DNA from: Rotaria sordida
Taxonomy: Eukaryota > Rotifera > Eurotatoria > Philodinida > Philodinidae
Direction: 5' to 3'
NCBI GenBank assembly: GCA_905250125.1
Contig: CAJNOL010000343.1
Span: forward strand, 84,509 to 148,508
Length of the DNA: 64,000 nt
In this document: piece after piece, positions 59,947 through 64,000 of the stretch
How the letters are laid out: each line of letters opens with the position of its first letter
How positions within the stretch are numbered: position 1 is the stretch's first letter
Notes under the pieces: generated by a model
The model's database searches: none
What the model was told of the DNA's origin: nothing
What the model saw: only the letters and a program-made list of their open reading frames with translations
Made by a program: the position numbers and the translations under genes

Positions 59947-62900
59947 AAATAGGTTATGTTATCTTATAGGGTCCTTTGAAATAAAATCTAATATCTTATA
60001 ATAAAATATTGTTATAATAATAGATAAGAATTTGTCAATAAATTTCATAATAAATAAATGCAAGTCAAAATTTATCTATCGTTAAAAAGATACATGAAAA
60101 TCGATTCGAATATTTGAATAAATGTTGAAATGAAAATGAATTTATTTATTTATTTATTTATATTCTATGAATATGAGATGTTATTGTAAATATTGACATT
60201 TAAAACTGATCTTATTGATCGTTATGTTAAGGAGAGAAAGAGAAGATCTTTTAAGTAAATATGTTTTTACCGATTTTTATTTCGTCAAAAGATCTATTTA
60301 CATCTCTTTTTTCTTTGATCGAGATTCTAAATGAGTTGAAAAATGTTTATTCCTTCAAATAAATTGAATTTATTTTCAATATATCATTTCATTTTTACTT
60401 GAAGAGTGAAATTATTGGCGTCATTATATTTATTTAAAATATCTTATTGACATTGAAGTATTTCAATATTCTAATAAAGGTAAATAAATGATTCATATTT
60501 CAACAATCTCTTCATAGAGACAACTAAATATTTCTCAATATAAACATATGCTTTTTTTTTTAATATTAATGCACAGCAGGCTACTTCGTTTTTCTATTTT
60601 CACACATTTTATTTGAACAGATGCCGTTAGACTAATAGACGAATGAATCAACCAATGAATAAAACAATGATTATAATCACAAATTGACACACGAAAACAA
60701 AAAAAAAAATGCGTTCAATGTGTGATCAATCGTAGTGAATTGTCTTATACCTTCGAGAATAAGATTATTATTGATTCGAACCTTTTTTTTTATCATTCGA
60801 TCTAAAATTGCATCAATCTGTGAAAAATATTTATTCATTGAAAAGATTTTTTAAATAGAATCTTGAGATAAAAACTATTTTGAAATATATTAATTGAAAA
60901 AATGATTCTTTATTATAATATGATTATCTCAAATTGATATATTCAACTACATTAATTATATTGAATAAATAATTATTTAACACGACTACACATTGAAAAA
61001 TAACTGATAAGACAAACAATTTATTTTCCAGATGGGAACTCGATTTTATTTTTATTTTCATCATCCGACCAAAATTTATATGTTTTAACATATTTTAAAT
61101 GAATAAAAATTCGATTCCATTTTATAATATATTCTAACAAAGTTGAGAGAGATAGATCTCGATGAATAATCTTCCTTCAGGGAGACATTGGCTTCCCAAG
61201 AGTCTAACATGGATAGTAGTTTCCCTCTACTCCAATAAACTTTCTACTAGATCTTTCTGAGCTGAAATTTTTTCTCTGATAACTAGAATTAAATCGGGAT
61301 GTGTCTTTTTTTTCTTCGAAAAATATTCTTCCTAGAGCTCAACAGAGGCAAAATACGAAAAGCACTATTAAAAAATGTTTTTTTTTTCAATGGTGGTCAT
61401 TTTGGAAAGACTGCCAAATTTCATAGGAAGAATATTATCAAGAAAGAAGAAAAAGATAGAACACAATTCGATCAAAGTACTTATTCAAAAAAAAACTTTG
61501 AGTCCGATCGATTTTATCGTGCGGGAAAAAACTTCAAGGAAAATTTCACTTTTATGTCTTTTTGTTTTAGCATAAAATTCAGTTTTTTTTTAGATAGAAA
61601 AAGATGATTTTATCTTGTTGAAATGTGCTCGCTAGATGGAGGGTATTTAAATCTATATCCCCAACATTAAAAATGAAAAAGGAAAAAACTGAAAATTTTC
61701 GGTCGGAAAAGTAAATTCTCCCTTTAACATATTTCAAACAAAAATATTGTTCGATTAGTCGAATTAAATTCATTTTTCGATCTTCAATAGAATATTCAGT
61801 TTGTTTATAAAACGAAAACAAAACTCGATAAAAAGTGAAATATTTCTAATCGTACTCTTATTAATCTCTTTTTTTTAAAAGACTTTTTCTTTTCAATCTA
61901 GAAACTCAAACAATAAATCAATAATAATAGAAGGGAATTTTCAATTCAATTTTCTCAAACTTTTTTCTAAATAAGTAAACAATATATTCAATTTAACTTT
62001 TCTCAATATTTCTATCTTCTATGTTAATTAATCACACTAAGAGAATATTAGAAAATATTCATTCAAATCTAAGATAATTATAATAATACCACAAACGAAT
62101 AGATCATATTTGTTTTTCAATCATTTTAGCCTTTAGTTTTTAAAATAAACCGCTAACCAAAAAAAAAAAAAGAAATCAGTTTTTCTTGTCTTCATTTTTT
62201 TCCGCCTTTTAAGATAATTAAAATGAACATAAGATAAAAAATTAGCCGGTCTACTCTTTGAACTGGTGAATTTATAGATGACAGCTGGAAATAAACCTGA
62301 TGAAAGATAGAGAATCAGAGAGATAATCAAACGATCAATCGATTCTCTTCATTAAGCCGGCTAACTGCACGAACTGCAGTCGACGACTTATTGCTTTTCA
62401 TTCGGTTAGTTCCCATGGCAAATTCTTCTTCTTCTTCTTCTTCTTCCGCCTCGACGTATGAGTCACGATTCAAGTCAGCCGCTCGTTCTCAGCTCCTAAG
62501 GATCATTTTTAATCGAAAAAAGCTCGGCGAGATCGTGAGAACGTGACGAGTACATATCTGAAATCCGTTTTTCAAAATTCGGTACCGTTCGGAAGATATA
62601 GAAAACGTCGAAAATGATAATTAAGAGGTGATAGTTTCCTTATATGGGTATGCATGATTCAATCTTAGATGATCATTCCTATCTAAGATGTCAAATGCAT
62701 AGATATTTTAATTATCGTCCTGTATAAGTTAAATTCATCGATGAAGGAGTCTCGAACGTTGAGAAACTCTTTACATAGCTTATACAGATAAAATATGAAG
62801 AGTGATAATAAACAGGTGAGAACTTCCTTATATGGGCATATATCATTCAGATTAATTATCTCTCACTTGTCATCTGAACGAACATAGCTGAACGTGACTG

Positions 62901-64000
62901 AAATTCATTATCATTTCCTCCATGCGAGCCTTTACTTTAGAATTAGCAGATGTCGTTTACGATCGGATTTAGAGATCATCGGACATTGCGAGGTCAGCCG
63001 CCTTTTTTCTACTCGAGGTTCGCTTGAGTGGTAGTCTAGTTACTTATGTATTCAAAGGTGTTGATCGAGTTTTCTTTATGTTGAATGCAAGAAGACCAGT
63101 TCAAATAAAATCTCTTTTTTTTATGCAGTGTCAACGATCAAGAATTTTTCTTTGAAATTTTTTTAAACTTTTTCAATATATACAAAAGAACTTTCTATTA
63201 TGTATCGAACGCGAAGATTATATTTGACAATATACATTATTAAAAAGATTCAAGAATATCGCATCTATTTAGAAGTTATTACGATCAACGACGAATTCTT
63301 CTAGACTTTGCTTTTTCTTTTTCGTCTTTTCAGATAATTCAAATGAACAGAGGAAAAAAAACCGATAGGCATCAATATTTTCAAACATTGTTATTACATG
63401 TTAAAGATGTGAAATCAGCTAATGATATATAATCAATCAGATAAATATTTAACCGATCAATAACCAACATATTTTAGAAGCATATTCATATGCATTAATC
63501 GAGATATTCTATATCAACTGATTGATCGATACCTTACTTTTCCCTTATATCGAGAGAAAAAAAACCTTGATTCAAGTTAACTATGAATATCGTTTGAAGA
63601 AAAGTATTCCGTAGCCAATCATAGAAATATAAACTTAAATATAATTTACTTTTGACGAGTTAAATATTCAGAACAGTTGATTTTTTTTTGTTATTTTTAA
63701 ATAAACTTGTTAACTTAAAAGATTTATTATTGATAGATATCTCGATTTTTCTTTAATCCAAAGTTTACTTTCAAAAAAAAAACAATGAAGAGAAATATCT
63801 TATTTAAATTAACTAAACTACAGTGTTAAATAAAAAAATCTACTTCAAATTCTCTTCGATAATTCAAAATCACTCAAAAAAACTTTAAATTATTTTAAGC
63901 ACTTTGTAATTATCGGATTTATTTTTATTTAGATGATAGTCACTATTCTCTAATCTTACGAGGGAACCTATTCAACTGTCCAATCGCTTTTGAGTTCGAA
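59947..64000. other. 4 kb of AT-rich DNA with a tandem repeat and one GC-rich short frame
   Basis: No gene supported. A phrase resembling TTCCTTATATGGGTATGCAT occurs at about 62636 and again at about 62825 in related 188-base surroundings. A 43-codon frame at 62415-62546 begins in a good context (CCCATGG), encodes MANS with a Ser run (a CTT/TCT microsatellite) and then a basic stretch; it could be a first exon or chance. Termini resembling AT-rich spacers fill the rest. Confidence 0.45.

Overview
The window reads as nuclear DNA of a small, AT-rich metazoan, most likely a bdelloid rotifer. The evidence is: very AT-rich intergenic DNA; genes split by many tiny introns (48-82 nt, nearly all GT-AG); animal gene families (class A GPCR, PRDX6, DIPK1/FAM69, GM2-activator-like, V-ATPase E); an F-box protein of the type I associate with bdelloid genomes; and a short TGTGGG tract resembling the telomeric repeat reported from bdelloids. 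The organism call is an inference; the gene calls come from reading spliced frames.

Layout. 1-11.7 kb is gene-poor and holds a 4.9-kb nested fold-back element (1095-6031). 11.7-13.6 kb is a two-exon GPCR. A palindromic element follows (13.68-14.65 kb), then a one-exon glyoxalase I (16.0-16.6 kb, minus). 17-22.5 kb is a relic zone: two palindromic elements flank or neighbour a three-exon fragment of a long-chain acyl-CoA synthetase. A small unknown gene lies at 22.6-23.2 kb, then a 100-N assembly gap whose flanks are the same 46 bases. A three-exon F-box gene is at 24.5-26.2 kb (minus). 26.3-32.7 kb is another relic zone, with two TA-flanked palindromes, a piggyBac-like end, a polypurine tract and the telomere-like tract.

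32.7-42.6 kb carries an unknown two-exon gene, V-ATPase subunit E (minus), a tRNA-Asp, an aminopeptidase P homologue with two missing active-site histidines and a GC-AG intron (minus), a decayed ankyrin repeat, and a GM2-activator-like secreted protein (minus). 42.6-48 kb is gene-poor apart from two more identical tRNA-Asp genes. 48.0-57.8 kb is the densest part, all on the plus strand: a seven-exon coiled-coil gene, a nine-exon DIPK1/FAM69 divergent kinase beginning only 201 bases later, a SETD4-like SET-domain gene, and PRDX6. 57.9-64 kb is gene-poor, with a repeated GCGAGG motif, one palindromic element and a tandem repeat.

The protein-coding genes are unrelated housekeeping and signalling functions; no cluster or pathway is evident. 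The strongest unusual signal is transposon biology: eight long palindromic elements with eight different termini, each bounded by TA, none carrying a recognisable transposase. One contains a nested inverted pair of short tandem arrays resembling Drosophila fold-back termini.
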